64,000 nt of DNA, taken from NCBI GenBank assembly GCA_003640385.1, contig RCAB01000063.1:62001-126000 (forward strand). The letters run 5' to 3'. Source of the DNA: Setaria digitata. Lineage: Eukaryota; Nematoda; Chromadorea; Rhabditida; Setariidae. Positions within the stretch are counted from its first letter, which is position 1. Every line of letters starts with the position of its first letter. Under the pieces are notes generated by a model. That model saw nothing but the letters and a program-made list of their open reading frames with translations, was not told where the DNA came from and searched no databases. The translations under genes were made by a program, and so were the position numbers. Shown piece after piece: positions 22,654 through 35,520 of the stretch.

Positions 22654-25600
22654 TTAGTCGCACATAATATGCAATTGAAAGCATCAATGAATAAAATTTA
22701 AAATTAATAATCAGTTAATTTTTTTTTTAAGCTTTTAATGAATTACTACAACGATCGATGAATTTGTTAAAGACAACAATTCAAACGTGATTATACATAA
22801 TTATTGCAATCTTTTTTTTTTTTTTTTTTAACCAAATTTTCTTTCGCTCAAAATGAAAAAGAAAAAAGTGCAAAATAAAAAAAATTTTAAAAACGCAAAA
22901 ATAAAGTTGCAAACAAAGACAATATTTGTTCTGTAGCAACAGGTATCATTTATGAACTAATGTAAAAGAATAAAAAAGTTAGAGACATTTAATTTTTTCC
23001 TTTTTTAATACCTTTGCTAAATTGTCAACTGAATTGCAAATAAATGAGTCATGCAGCACTAATAATTTGTGAAATCTTGACTGCACTTATATTTCCTAAT
23101 GATTTGAATAATCATTTCAAAGTATCAAGAATTATTAAATATTCTCTCTCTCACTCTCTAAAAGAAAAGAGGAAAAAATCAGAACTGAATGGAATTTCTT
23201 TCAATTTCTTAAGCGAAATTTCGTGATTTAGTTGCTTTGTTTAACTAAGAACTGTAAAATTCCAGCAATAATTCTGCCTATATTCTGATTTAAAAGAAAA
23301 AAAGAGCTAGCACAAATCGAAAATTTGAGATATTATTTGAAAGAATGATAAATTATTTCTTTCGTTTCGCTATAGCGAAAGAATAATGAAAACAATAGAT
23401 GCATACTGTAAGGGAAGTTAAAATTTTCAATTTAAAATCTTTTCCTCATGGTTTTTTTTCTTATTGATATTGCACTATATGATCATAGTCAGAAATTTAT
23501 CGTCTAAGTAATTAACAGAAATTATCACAACAAAAAAAAAAAAAAAAGTATATATATATAAAAGATCATACTTAGACGATAAATATTATATATATAATTA
23601 TATATAAATAACATCATAAAGATAAAATAAAATGAAATAAAAATGATGATGAAGTTTAGGTAAAGCATTTCCAGTTTTGCTCATTTATTTTTCCTTAACT
23701 GAGTTTTTCTGAGAATGAATTAGATTTTGACAAATAGTTGAAAGAAGAGAAAGGAATAAAGAAAGCAAAAATAACCACCTTAAAGTTGATAATGGAAGGT
23801 TATTTTTTTTTCCCCCTCTCAACAAAAAGTTCTTCCATATTTTTAAAAATATTAAACAAAGTTTGACCAATGCAAGGATATTTTTCAAATTAATGAAAAT
23901 CCAAATCAAATCAATACTACAGCATCAAAGTTGATCAAAAACTACGAATTGAATTTCAGAATAAACTAGATGATACTACTAATTACGTAACTATTTCACT
24001 CAAAAATTCCAAACACAAAATATTTTGTCGTCAGACGGTGTAATCTTGTGCCGAAACATTCAAGAAAATGAAAATAAGAAAGAAATAAAGATAAAATTAA
24101 CAGTAACACAAATAAAAAGGAAATATTTAAAAAGAAAAAGAAAAAAATTGAAATGGAAAAAGAAAGGGAAACAAACAAAGAGAGAAAAAGAAAGAGAGAG
24201 AGAGATGTTTAAAAAGAAATAGATGAAATTGAGATATCATTTTGATTTGAATATGTATGTCTGCTATTGGAGAAATACTGTTGTAGTACTCGTTTCGCTC
24301 TTGACAAAAAAAAAAAAAAATCGATGAATCATAAATTAAACTGTATTTTTATATTGCGAAGAATTTACCAAAAAAAAAGAAAAAAAAGTGAATAAAGAAA
24401 GAAAAGCAGTCAAAAAAGAAAAATTAGCAAAACATTAAGCATCAAATAAAATGATGTGAAAATTTGTACGATAAAAATATTTTTGAAATTATATTATTAA
24501 CAAATAATTTTATTAGTTCCAATTGACATTCATTTATCTTTAACCAGTTTTTTTTGTTTGTTTGTTTGTTTGTTTTTTTCCCTGCCATTTATTTGCCTTA
24601 TCATTTCATTTTAATTTAACAATTCATTATCATTCTAATGTTTATAATGCTTCCTTCCTCTTTTGCAATTCATCTTTTTTTTTTTTTTTTTCTTTTTTAT
24701 TTTTTAATTTTCAAAATAAGATTTCCATCAGAACAATAAAGTAGATGGTTGATTTCTATCATATTTTTAGATAATTTCAAAATTTAAAACATCTTTTTAT
24801 TCGTAATGATAAGACAAATAGACGAATTAATAAAATTTCTACGTATCTTGAGAGTGCAAGAAACAATTATTTCAGTGTGAAATCCAAAGTTATCAAGAAA
24901 AGTTTGAATAAAAGATACAGTGAAAAATTCGAAAAGAAGCGAGACAAAAAAATTAATTCAACTTTTTCAAATTTATAAACCTGCAGCTAACCATTCTTTG
25001 GCCATTCCTCAGTAATATATATATATATATTTTTTTTATGGTTATAAAATTTTAGATTTCCAAGCAAGCTCGTTAAATATGCAATCATTTGGGAAACATA
25101 CGCATGTATGTATTTAAACAATAAACAGACCTTGCTGAATTTTTTCAAAAACCACAAAAATCTATTCATCAATTGTTTCTCATTTTGGACTTGAAAACTA
25201 ACATAATTTCTCGCGCTTTTTTGAGAATTAAGAAGACCGGAAATTCTTTCGTATTTCCTCTAAGGAAATCTCGGATTCCCAATATTCCATTTCAAAATAA
25301 GATTAGAATTTTCTTTTTTTTTTTTTCATTTTTTCTTATACAAACTAAAATATTCTATTCTATTTATACCGCACCATTTATACCTATTCAATTCCATTTT
25401 ATTCATCAATTCTACTTATACCATTCCATTTCTTCATATTATTCCAAATACTTTTTATTCTGCTCTATTCTACATGTGCAAAATACACCATTTTATATTT
25501 TGCTTAAATTTACTTTTAAAAAGGGAAGAAATAGACTGAAAACAGTATTAAAAAGGTAGCATAACAAAATAATTGATAGTTCTATTCAATTAATTCCATA

Positions 25601-26063
25601 CCTTTTCATATATTCATGGGCTGGTATTACATGATTCATTGATCTGAATGTTAATCAGTGTTACTGATGATTTTGCGAATAAAAATGCTATTATTAATTG
25701 CAATTATTGCTCACTTTCCATCATTAAAATATTTTGGATAAAGCCAAATAAAAATCCTTTTATCACTGCACTTTTTTTTTTTTTTTTTTTACAGGAAAAT
25801 TAAATTATCCAATAAAAAAATTAATAATCTCGTTTTTACAATTTGAAAAAAAATGACAACTCTTCCAGTTGCTTATTTCTGTAAAGTTGACTGATTATCA
25901 GATTTTGCAAAATAATTACAATCGAACAAAAACCATTAATTATACTGCCATTATTAAAAGCATATGAAAGTAATGCATTGCATGGAAATTCTGTAATCAC
26001 ATATTTTTGAAGAATGAACAAAAAAAAAAAAATTGAAAGCATTATTTGAAAAAAATAATGCAT
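22654..26063. other. Intergenic, AT-rich, no supported gene
   Basis: About 3.4 kb between the small ORF and the nuclear receptor 3' end. It holds homopolymer runs, a 16-bp inverted repeat with a TA run (23495-23584), a (GTTT)n patch near 24555 and degenerate ATTCY-type repeats at 25350-25480 that create a long but low-complexity ORF. No exon chain followed. Confidence 0.5.
23495..23584. repeat. 16-bp perfect inverted repeat flanking poly-A and TA runs
   Basis: ATTTATCGTCTAAGTA at 23495-23510 and its exact reverse complement at 23569-23584, separated by about 58 bp that include a poly-A run and a TA run. It could form a hairpin or be the ends of a tiny inverted-repeat element. No target-site duplication is obvious. 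Confidence 0.8.
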
Positions 26064-29000
26064 TCAAGTTTCTGTGGAATTTTGGAATTTGTTTTTTTCG
26101 GAATCCAAAATTTCAACCATTACACTGAAAGCAATTATACCATAAATAGCGAATTGCCTAAATTACATATTAAGGTAGTGAAATGGTTCGGATAAATTAC
26201 GGTTGTTGGAAAAAAGTTTGTATCACAGTATCTTTTGAAATTGTCTGTAGCAATTCCTTCAGCTTCATTAATTTAGCGATGCGTTTTTTACTGCTCTGCA
26301 TTGACGCGATCATTGCAGATATTTCACAGTTGATGAGTAAAATAACCCAATTTCGATAAGTATACATTGTTGATGAATTCCCAAGAATTTTACTTACTGT
26401 AAATAAATAAAAAAAAAAAAAAAAGGAAAGAGGAAAAAGAAAGAAAAAGTAATGTACTTTCAATGTTTGAAAAAGCAAGAAGGAATTGAATTAATGGAGA
26501 GAAAAAATTCAGAACTTAACAAAGAAGAATTTCCGACACATTAAAAGAACTTCAAATTTTAAAAAATTATTTACTAAAAATATAACTAAAAAAGAATATT
26601 AAAAATATGTGGATTGCAGTAACCTGAATCAGAAATAATAGCCATGCATAGGTACCAAATTTCAAGCTGATTTAACATTAATGAATCTAATTTCTGCAAA
26701 ATTGTTTGCAATCGGCGAAGTTTCATGTTATCTAAAAAATTTTTATTTGTTTCATTTAAAAAAGAAATTGCAATTAGCTTTATAAAATAGAGAATTTGAA
26801 CAATAAGGCTGCTTGTGAAGTAAACGAAAAAAAAAAAGAAAAAAAAAACTGAAAAACATTCAAAACTAGCTGCTTTCAAAATGCGCTGCATAAGTGACAA
26901 GGAATAATTTATGCCAAGAATGATCCAGTAATAAAATGCGCTCTTGGATAGTGATACGTGATAAGGGTGATGATAACATCACGCATCGCAGCATGAAATT
27001 CAGATAACCACTTGCATCTGGATGATTGTATCCTCTACCAAACATCAAACGATCCACAAATGTTAATGTTTGAGTATTCGTTCCTTCACCTTTAATAGAA
27101 AAAAAAAATAGGGAGTAATTAATTAGTCTAATAGGCTCATTTTATATCGATTCATATTCTGAGCAGATTTGACACTGAATGGGAAAGAATTTTTTGAACA
27201 ATTTTTGTCAGTACAAAAGTTTTTAACATACAAGTTCCTAGTATATTCGCTTAAAATAAAGAAAAGCAATGCAAACCTATAGAGAAGTTTTTCTTATCTT
27301 GTTCATTAAGTTTACCAGACGTCACTGATAAATAGTTATCAAACCTTTAAATTATCGTGATCATTAATTAATACGATAAATTAAGTGCATCTGTAAAAAG
27401 CAAATTAATGCATTGTTAATTTGTATCGCTAGTTATTTCAACCTGTCTTCAAGTGTTTTTATCGAGTGTGATCGCATTTTCCTTTCATTTTGTACAGCTG
27501 AAAATCATATTAAAATTGTTGGCAAAATGTTTGAATTATGATTATGTATTTGTTTGAATGATTTAAATCAACTGGAAAATCCAGCAGATGTGCAAACAGT
27601 GTAATGTTATCAAATATAAGTGAATTTAATTTATCAATAAGTTCAATTTTTTGAATTTTCACAATTTTTCACAATCATAAATTAATGAATTTGTGTTATT
27701 TCAAACTGACAAATGTGAATTTACGTGAATTACAGTCAGTAAAAAAAAGCTTTCCGATGTTAAAATATTACAACAAAAGCGGAAGTTTTTCTCTTTCTCT
27801 TTCTTTTTTTCTTTTTTTTTTACAAGTGTCGAAATTTGAAATATTGAAATTCGAAATATTGTCTGTGAAACAAACCACGTGGATTCATAGAAACGTCAAG
27901 ACATTTGCGAAAACGACACGCTTGACACTGATTCCTTCTTGCGACATCTACAATGCATCGTTTCCGATCCTTACATTCGTATTTCATTGAACGTCTCACC
28001 GATCTTTAAGCTTGTTTGATGGAAGTAAATGAATCTCGAAAATGGAACGCAAAAAGGATTTTTACGAATGGCAAACTTGTCTCAATTTTAAAAAATTTCG
28101 ATTTAATTTGGATTAAATTAACAAGAATTGTTTAATCTATATTTTTTGCTTGTTTATTGATTTGAATGATTGTGAAATATTTCGATAGAAATTTTTGATT
28201 ACATTTTGCAATTACTGATATATGGTGGATTATAAAAAAAAAAGCTGTAATTTCAGATAATTATTCTTATCATTAATTAGTAATAGAACGTTAATGAATA
28301 ATGTGCAAAAGTGAACAGAAGAAAAAATGAGTAAAGTACTGGGAGAAGGCAAAAAATATTTCGTATTTTTTGCCTTTTATCAACGTCATTTTCTCTCGAA
28401 ACATCTGTAAAATTAATATAGATTGAAAAAACTGAATTGAAATGGTTACTTGTTGTTTGAAAAGAACCTACAATTGTAACTTAATTTTCCACTTACTTTT
28501 GAATTAGTGGTAAATGAAATCATATTAAGCTAGGAATTTTGCTAAGCTACATAATAGTTAACAGATATTTTACAGATTTATGAAATGATGAAGAAATTTA
28601 CGGAAAAAGAAAAACAATACTCCCTTTTTATTTTCATTAAAAGTGAATAAAATTGCCACTTTTCAACTTGAGAAAAAAATTCAACTATTGTGGAAAGTTC
28701 AAAAATTTTTTTTCAATCGTTTTCAAAAAAAACAAAATATAGTGTTATTAAATTTACATATGGTTTATAAATCGATTCTTTTTACTGCAAAATTACTAGA
28801 TTTTCTATTTGCGGAAGTATAACTGCTTTCAATTTAAAATATATGAAAATTCTTGCTGAAAAAAAATATCCAATGAAAATTCAAAGAAATCACAGATGAT
28901 TTTACCAGTCATTTTACCGACATAATTTTGATTAAAATAATTTCAGAACAATTAAATTATTTTGTTTTTTATCCTAGAATATATGTCAAAGAATATTTGT

Positions 29001-29394
29001 TTTTCTGTTTTTTAATAAAAGAAATTATTAGGATAATATAATAACTCGTATTAAAATTTTTTTTTTTTAATTTCATTAAAAAACAATTCAATAGTCTAAT
29101 TTACTTTATCTCTGATACATTTAATTTTTTGTTTCTTCGACAATCTAAATGAATCTGTTATCTAATACTATACCGTAAATAGTAAAAATTAGCCGAATTG
29201 TTACTACACGACTTACCTTTTGAAAAAACCACGGCATCCATCACAGCTCGATACACCATAATGTCTTCCTAAAATATTTCACACATATTCAAATTTGTAT
29301 GAAAAATATTTAGAAATTTCTTATTTTTAAATTTGAAAAACAAACCACTGGCTCGATCACCACATACGCGGCATAAGGCGTTAACACTAATCAT
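26064..29394 (-). CDS. Nuclear hormone receptor, NR2E-like (tailless/PNR type)
   Basis: A ligand-type transcription factor. Exons: 29346-29394, 29217-29268, 27876-28003, 27443-27497, 27277-27344, from 27089 to about 26870, 26624-26731, 26197-26396, with an optional 3' exon at 26064-26157. The DNA-binding domain starts almost at the N-terminus: zinc finger 1 Cys8, 11, 25, 28, with P-box CDGCRGFFKR; finger 2 Cys44, 50, 60, 63 (RRNQCQACRFRKCL). MNPRAVQNER follows, formed exactly across a splice. These are NR2E hallmarks. The ligand-binding domain shows the helix 3-5 region (LLLDHSWHKLFLVTYAAHFE), LDSLMLNQLEIWYLC and a helix 10-11 like segment ending FFQQP. Reading through gives a stop at 26197, whereas removing a 43-nt intron adds 31 residues. 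The junction between the sixth and seventh exons (about 26870 to 26731) is unresolved. Confidence 0.88.
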
Positions 29395-32300
29395 AATGGA
29401 ATTGTAGTTTTAATTAATCTTTCTACTTCTACTACCTCTACCGAGCAGAACCAAACTTCACACTGCTAGCCAGATCAGATTTGTTTTTTTTTTTTTCTCT
29501 TTTTTTTCCATTTAAATGGCCATTTTAAGTAGCTTGAAGAGACTGGATTTAGAATTCAGGATGAAAAATGAGGCTGACCGTGGGAGTGCAATTTGAAAAG
29601 TGCTGTTATCAGTTCCTGTCTCATTTGAACTCTCGATTCATTACGGTAAATTTGCTTCCTTTCATGCTAACATTTATGAATTATTAGCTACCTAATGTTG
29701 GGTAACGTGGGAATATTGAATACTTCACTGCAATTAGCATTACTTTATTCCATCATTCATTTTGCAAAAAGCCATATAAAATTTCATATAAAACTTTTAA
29801 TTTTGAATTGCTACCATTAATTCTTACATTTATTATGTTAATAGACAAAGGACAATGTGACATTTTGTCGTTATTTGGAAAAGTTAAACGTAAACTAAGG
29901 TGAAAAGCTATGGAAAACATACTTGATAAACATTTGCTGAAGAAACTGTTTATTCATAGCATTTCGCTCCAAATATTCACTGAATCATCATGATATTTGC
30001 TAAATGTTATTTGTTAAAAGTTATGGAAAAAAAAAAAAAAAAAAAGTAATTCCTGTGACGCTGTGAAACATTCTATCAAAAAATTTTAACAAAAATAATT
30101 CTTCCAATCCAATGAATTTTTCAAAATTTTTCTGAATGTATGTTTTATTTTTATAAAAATGAATGAATTTTATTTTTATAAATGTCAAAAAATTTTAAAA
30201 TTCTATAAATTATTAATTCTGAATTTATTTAAGCACACCTTGTGCTCATAGTAAAGGAAAAAAATACCGAAAGAGTTAGATCATTGATGAAATCAATCAA
30301 TGAAAGAATTAATATAAGCCACAAAATAACTTCATTACTGAATGAGATTATGTTCTGAACAATTATTCAGAACTTGAATATTTTGTCAAATGCTCGAAAG
30401 AAAAAAAGAAAAAGCAAAAACAAAAATAAACATTCAGAAAAATATAAGCTAAAAATTTATATGTTCTCGTTTCAAAATTCATTCCTTACACTTTAGCCAT
30501 CGATACTTTTGCCTATCCCAGTTACTGAACTAAGTGTAGGGTGAATAAGCAAGCAAGCGAATAGGCAAACTAGTAAATCCTTTAGTGAAAAATTGAAGCA
30601 AAAAACAATTAATATATTTTTCAGTATTCGATTTCGATTTCTGAAACTTTTCTGTCCCCATCAGTTGCACAATCAAATCACTTAGCTTAAAATCAGCCGT
30701 TTATCACTCCTTACTTCCGGTTCAGACTTAACATTAACTTGTAGTTTGTCTCCCCATATAACTAACTGTATGTCAATCTTGCTTGACCCTACTGGCAAGT
30801 ATGACAATCTTGCTTGATGCTACTAACAAATATTACTGCTGCTTCTCATTATTACGTCTAATTTAACTACCATGTAAATTAATTTACTTCTGTTTATATA
30901 TGACATAATGATATATCATTCGAAAAAAATGAATGGATAAAAGACGAAATATTCTCGATGAAGATATGATGCGATAATGTTTGTTTTTCCAACTTTCATC
31001 AATAATTCATGTGCATAATACATAACAGATTCGCTTAATTTCTTGATAACTACTTTAGTAATTAGATGTTACTTTCTAAGCAATTAAAAAAAAAAAAAAA
31101 AAAAGAAGTAAGCAGTAATTTCGAGAGTTATACTTCTACACTGATGAAAGCTACTGAGCTGTGTTGGTGTTAGATTTCTTGTAGACAAAAGTATTTGCAC
31201 CGATTGATCAATATCGTAAATGCACTAAATTGACCTGTTTCCTAATTGATCATAATTTTTATCACTTTTATTTTTATGCTTACATGATAAAACGATAATT
31301 TTATACTAGAAAGTTAAATGATAAACAAATAGAATAATAATTCATGCTACTTGCAAAATCTCTAAACGACGTGTTGTACGTCAAAATAAAGTTAGTCATC
31401 ACGCTAGGTTTAAATGACACAATCAGGCGACCATACCATCACGCCTAATTATGATGTATAAGTAAAAAGATGGCTTACTGATGACTGAATAAGAGTTTGA
31501 ACTATTTTAGTAAAATTCAAAATAAAGTTGAATATTCTTATTAAAAGAATGAAAATTTTTATTTCAAAAAGGGGGCAATGGATTAAAATTTATTGGCGGT
31601 ACAATTTAACTTATTTTACCTGCCCATAATAAAAGACATTACTTCAGTAATTGATATTCTGATATCTTCAATAATGTGAAATTGTTTTTGTGAGGCAACA
31701 TAAATTAAAATGTTTTTTTATTCAGTGACACATTTTGTTGAGACAAAGATTTTTTTTTTGTGTTTTCCATCTTTTTTTTTGCCTTTTTTCCCATTTTTTT
31801 TGTCTTTTTTTTTTTAATAGCAAGCAATTAAGACATGATTTACTATTCACGGAATTTATCATTTATCAGTAGGATTTATCTATCTCCTTGGTAATTTAAT
31901 ATATTTTTTTTGGCATTTTTTTTTCAAATATTTGTGGGAAAAAAAAAGATGAAATGAATGATAGCATTCTTAGAGGTGTGATAAGGTGACGTTATCTTGA
32001 GAATATTTGATTACACTTTCTGTCATGTTAATGTAAAAGACACAAATGCATTTTGGCGTAAAGCAGTGCAATTGTAAAACAATAAATATAGTTAGACTTG
32101 ACACATAATTAGTGTAATTAAGTTCTTCAGCTTTTTTTTTTTTTTTTTTTTTTTTCATCATTTCTATTAACACTTCGAAAATTAGCATATTTTTTTTCTT
32201 TAAAAAATTCATTTGCAATAATTTATTTAAAAAGTAATAATAATAATAATGCTTTTATTATTAAACTAATCATTTAAAATTAACAGTATGTTTTTTAAAT

Positions 32301-32910
32301 TTTTTAAAAATTTAAATTTTCCATTAGGAAGAAATCATTTTCATTGTTCATTTTACTTATATATTTATAGCAACAGTGTCTGTGGTAAAAATGTGTTGTA
32401 ATAGGGATAGCTGAAAATTTTGAAGAATCACTTTAACGATAAAAGATTCAATCTTTCCTTACCGCAAACACCACAGACACAGACAGACAGACAGACACAC
32501 ACACACATATACATATGTAAGCGTGTCTGAGGCTAGAAACATACTGCATTATTTCACTTTCATCATTTAGTTTCTTCTTTTTGAAAAACAAAAAACGAAA
32601 AAAAAAGCAAAAAAAAAAAAAAAAAAAAGAAACTTTTGCTTCTCTATCTCATCTCACAAATGTGATGATAAAAGTAAGCGCCTTATCATTTCATTGCATC
32701 TTATTCTCGTTCTCTTAACAGTTATCATTTTGCTACATTCTCATCCATCCTCCTAAACAACTACATTCATCTAAAAACCAAGCTAATTCGTAAAGCTTCT
32801 TCTCTATCAACGCTATAATTTCATTCTATTTTGTTTCTCATTGCAGCTATCACAGTTAACTAAAAACTACTATCACCACCTTCACGATAACGAGACATAG
32901 CACAACACTA
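29395..32910. other. Intergenic, divergent, AT-rich
   Basis: About 3.5 kb between the nuclear receptor (-) and the repeat protein gene (+). It holds poly-A/poly-T tracts, a short imperfect tandem pair of about 31 bp near 30772-30833 (CAATCTTGCTTGA core) and a CAGA/CA microsatellite at 32473-32507. An acceptor-like CTCATTGCAG ends at 32846, upstream of the ATG at 32911, and is a likely spliced-leader site. No other gene seen. Confidence 0.5.
32473..32507. repeat. (CAGA)n/(CA)n microsatellite
   Basis: CAGA units merging into a CA run and then a short TA-rich stretch, in the 5' intergenic region of the repeat protein gene. Confidence 0.9.
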
Positions 32911-34136
32911 ATGGCTGATAATATCAAAACAATGGGTAACTTTTTTTTTCCGCTTTCAAATAACAAATTATAATTTGATTTGTCTCAAATTGAAATTCTC
33001 TTTTACCATTTTATAAATTTTTCTTTTTTAAATAATTTTACAATTGTGATTTTCGATGAATACGGAGAAAAAAAAGTCATGATTCCACTTTTCCTTTAAT
33101 AATTTAATTATTGCCATGTCCAATTTTTGGTTCGTTTATATTTCCGGATGTCTAAAAGGAACCGTTTTTAACGAATTCTTTAAATTACTTTGTTCACTTT
33201 GACTGCCATTTAAATAAAATATTCTTTCGCGATATAGCCAATGGAATTTTGAAATTTTCCAGCAAGCAGCTCATTCTTCTTTTTCTTCTTCACATATTAT
33301 GGGACAGGAGCTTATCGCTTATCAGGCTAGAAACTTGCAGTTGATATTCGGGAAATTATTTTAGGTGAAAAACGGATTAATGTTATTTACTGTCTACTAA
33401 GTCTTGCTAAGAGTACTTACTCATATTGTAGTGAAAATACAAATTCTGGAAAAATATTTTTTCGAAATGATGAGCTACTAGTATTTTTGAGAAATGTGAC
33501 AAACATCCAGCACTTATACTAACTAGATAGTTTGGTGAGAAATGTTAAGGTAGACAATTATCGAGATGTACTCAATGTATATGTAATTACATTTTAACAA
33601 TATCCGAGATTGGGTCTTTTGTTCCTGACCAGAATTATTTGCACACTAATTTCGCTTTGGAATGATCTTTATCATTTATTTGGAATTATCAGCAAGAAAT
33701 CAGTATATTTTGAAATTTTTAATTGTTCACTTCCTTCCATCATTTAATCCTCATTGTACCACTTACAGAAAATATTGCAAGTACAATTTTAAATTTAATC
33801 GAATAGGAAAATTATGAAATGAATTGAATATTTTCTAGAATTTATTTTAGCCGAAGAAGAGGAAGAAGAGGAAGAGGAGGAAGGTTCAGTAACTGATATG
33901 CGCCATCGTAGATTTGTCTACAAAGTTCGATTTGTACAATCTCCTGACCGTAAGTTTACATGTAACTCAAAAATTTAAGTGAATTTCAATAGAAAATGAA
34001 ACTCTCTGATGATTCTGATGATGTTTTCTCATTTTTATTTTTCAAAATGCAACAACTTTTAAATTGACTTCTAGACTATTTTTGAACTGGTCGATAAAGA
34101 AAAGATAATTAAGAGTAGCTAAAACAAAAAAAAAAG

Positions 34137-34167
<31 letters not shown>

Positions 34168-35520
34168 AGGCCGTAATTGACTAATGAATTATGACGAACA
34201 TCAAAATGATTCATTTATATAATGTATTTCATAAATTTTGAGATAATTTTGATGTATTTCACAAATTTTAAGAAATAATTGAAACTTTTTTGAACACTAA
34301 GTTCTTTTTTTTTTCCAGACCCAACAACATCTGAAACGGTGGTACAGAATGCTTCATTTCATTCATCTAGTTCATCATCAAACATGATGAAAATGGACGA
34401 ATCGAGAATCGATGCATCTAATTCAAGTGAGCACTTTAATGATGAATCAATGCTTTCAAGAAATAATGAACATCTAGCCTCATCTGCAATAAAAATCGCA
34501 GAAGAGAATCATATGCCAACCTTCAATGAATCAGAGAAATTCTTATCCAGTAAATTTGATCAGGATTTATCAAATTATCAAAATGATTATCAGCCGGAAC
34601 AAGCATTCAAATCGAGTGAGCAGTTTCAACAATTAGATGCATCGTATGAAGGACAGCTTTCAGATATGCCTACTAGTACTGGGACAACATTCGATGACAA
34701 TAATATTATAGTTGATTATACCTTTAATGACGATTTCAATACATCTTTCAATATCCCTAAAAATTTTGAATCGACCAAAACGGATATCATTCATTACGAT
34801 GAATTTCTTTCTGGAGTACTGTCACAAGAAAATAGCATATCTGGCATTCAGCATGCGCCATTGTTTGGTTCAGCTGTTGAAAATTTATTCAATTTTGCAA
34901 ATTCTAAATTCGATTTAATTGGTGGTACAGATAATGCTGATGATATTAATGTGACGGTTACTGATAACCATAGTTCAGAAAATCAAGTGATAACGGGTTT
35001 GGCACAAAATGGACAAGTGATTTTTGGTGGTTTAAGTGTGCCGATCATCAAGGAACTGAACAGCAGTCAGAAAATCGCTTCCAGCACTCTTTATAAGATG
35101 AATCCCGATGAAGGAACGGTCTCGATATCGATGTCCCAGATTCTGCAAGATTTAGATGGACAGTATCTGGATGTTAAACATGAAATTATTACCGGTTTAA
35201 CTGCGCATGGTGAACTGATAGTTGCGAATACAACTGACAATAGTTCTGAAACAAACGCGCGTTTGCTATCGGTCATTATGGGTTTAACAGCAAGCGGTCA
35301 GATCATCTGTGGCGGTTGTATATCTGATATTATACCTAAATGTGAATTCACGACATCTGAAAAAAGTTTGGAATCTAGCGAACAACATACAACTCTAGAT
35401 ATTATCGCGAATTTAACTGCGAAAAACGAGAAAGTTTTGTGTGGACTAGCTGATGTAATATTACATTCACCTTTAACGGATACTAATAATGGATCACTTC
35501 TTCGTAGAGATTCATTTTAA
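32911..35520 (+). CDS. Uncharacterised protein with acidic N-terminus and four C-terminal degenerate repeats
   Basis: Three exons (32911-32935, 33851-33949, 34319-35520) join in phase to 441 aa. After MADNIKTMA come nine consecutive Glu residues, then a basic segment RHRRFVYKVRFVQSPD. Residues about 49-250 are Ser/Asn/Asp/Glu-rich and look disordered. The C-terminal third carries four copies of a short pattern, roughly [VI]-I-x-[GN]-L-x-x-x-[GN]-x-x-[VIL], beginning near residues 265, 331,360 and 403: VITGLAQNGQVIFGG, IITGLTAHGELIV, VIMGLTASGQIICGG and IIANLTAKNEKVLCG. There is no signal peptide or membrane segment. An acceptor ending at 32846 probably receives the spliced leader. I do not recognise the family. 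Exon 2 can also join in phase to exons at 37971-38847, which would replace the whole repeat region. Confidence 0.75.

Noticed and set aside
23044..23226. 60-codon ORF beginning MSHAALIICEIL
   Set aside because: No acceptor upstream, AT-driven composition after residue 30, and no partner exons.
24025..24222. Lys/Glu-rich ORF of 65 codons
   Set aside because: It comes from an A/G-rich low-complexity tract with no coding signature.
25173..25559. 128-codon plus-strand ORF
   Set aside because: It is made of Phe, Ile, Tyr and Ser from degenerate ATTCY/TTTAT repeats, with no splice context or domain; it is a by-product of AT-rich repeats.
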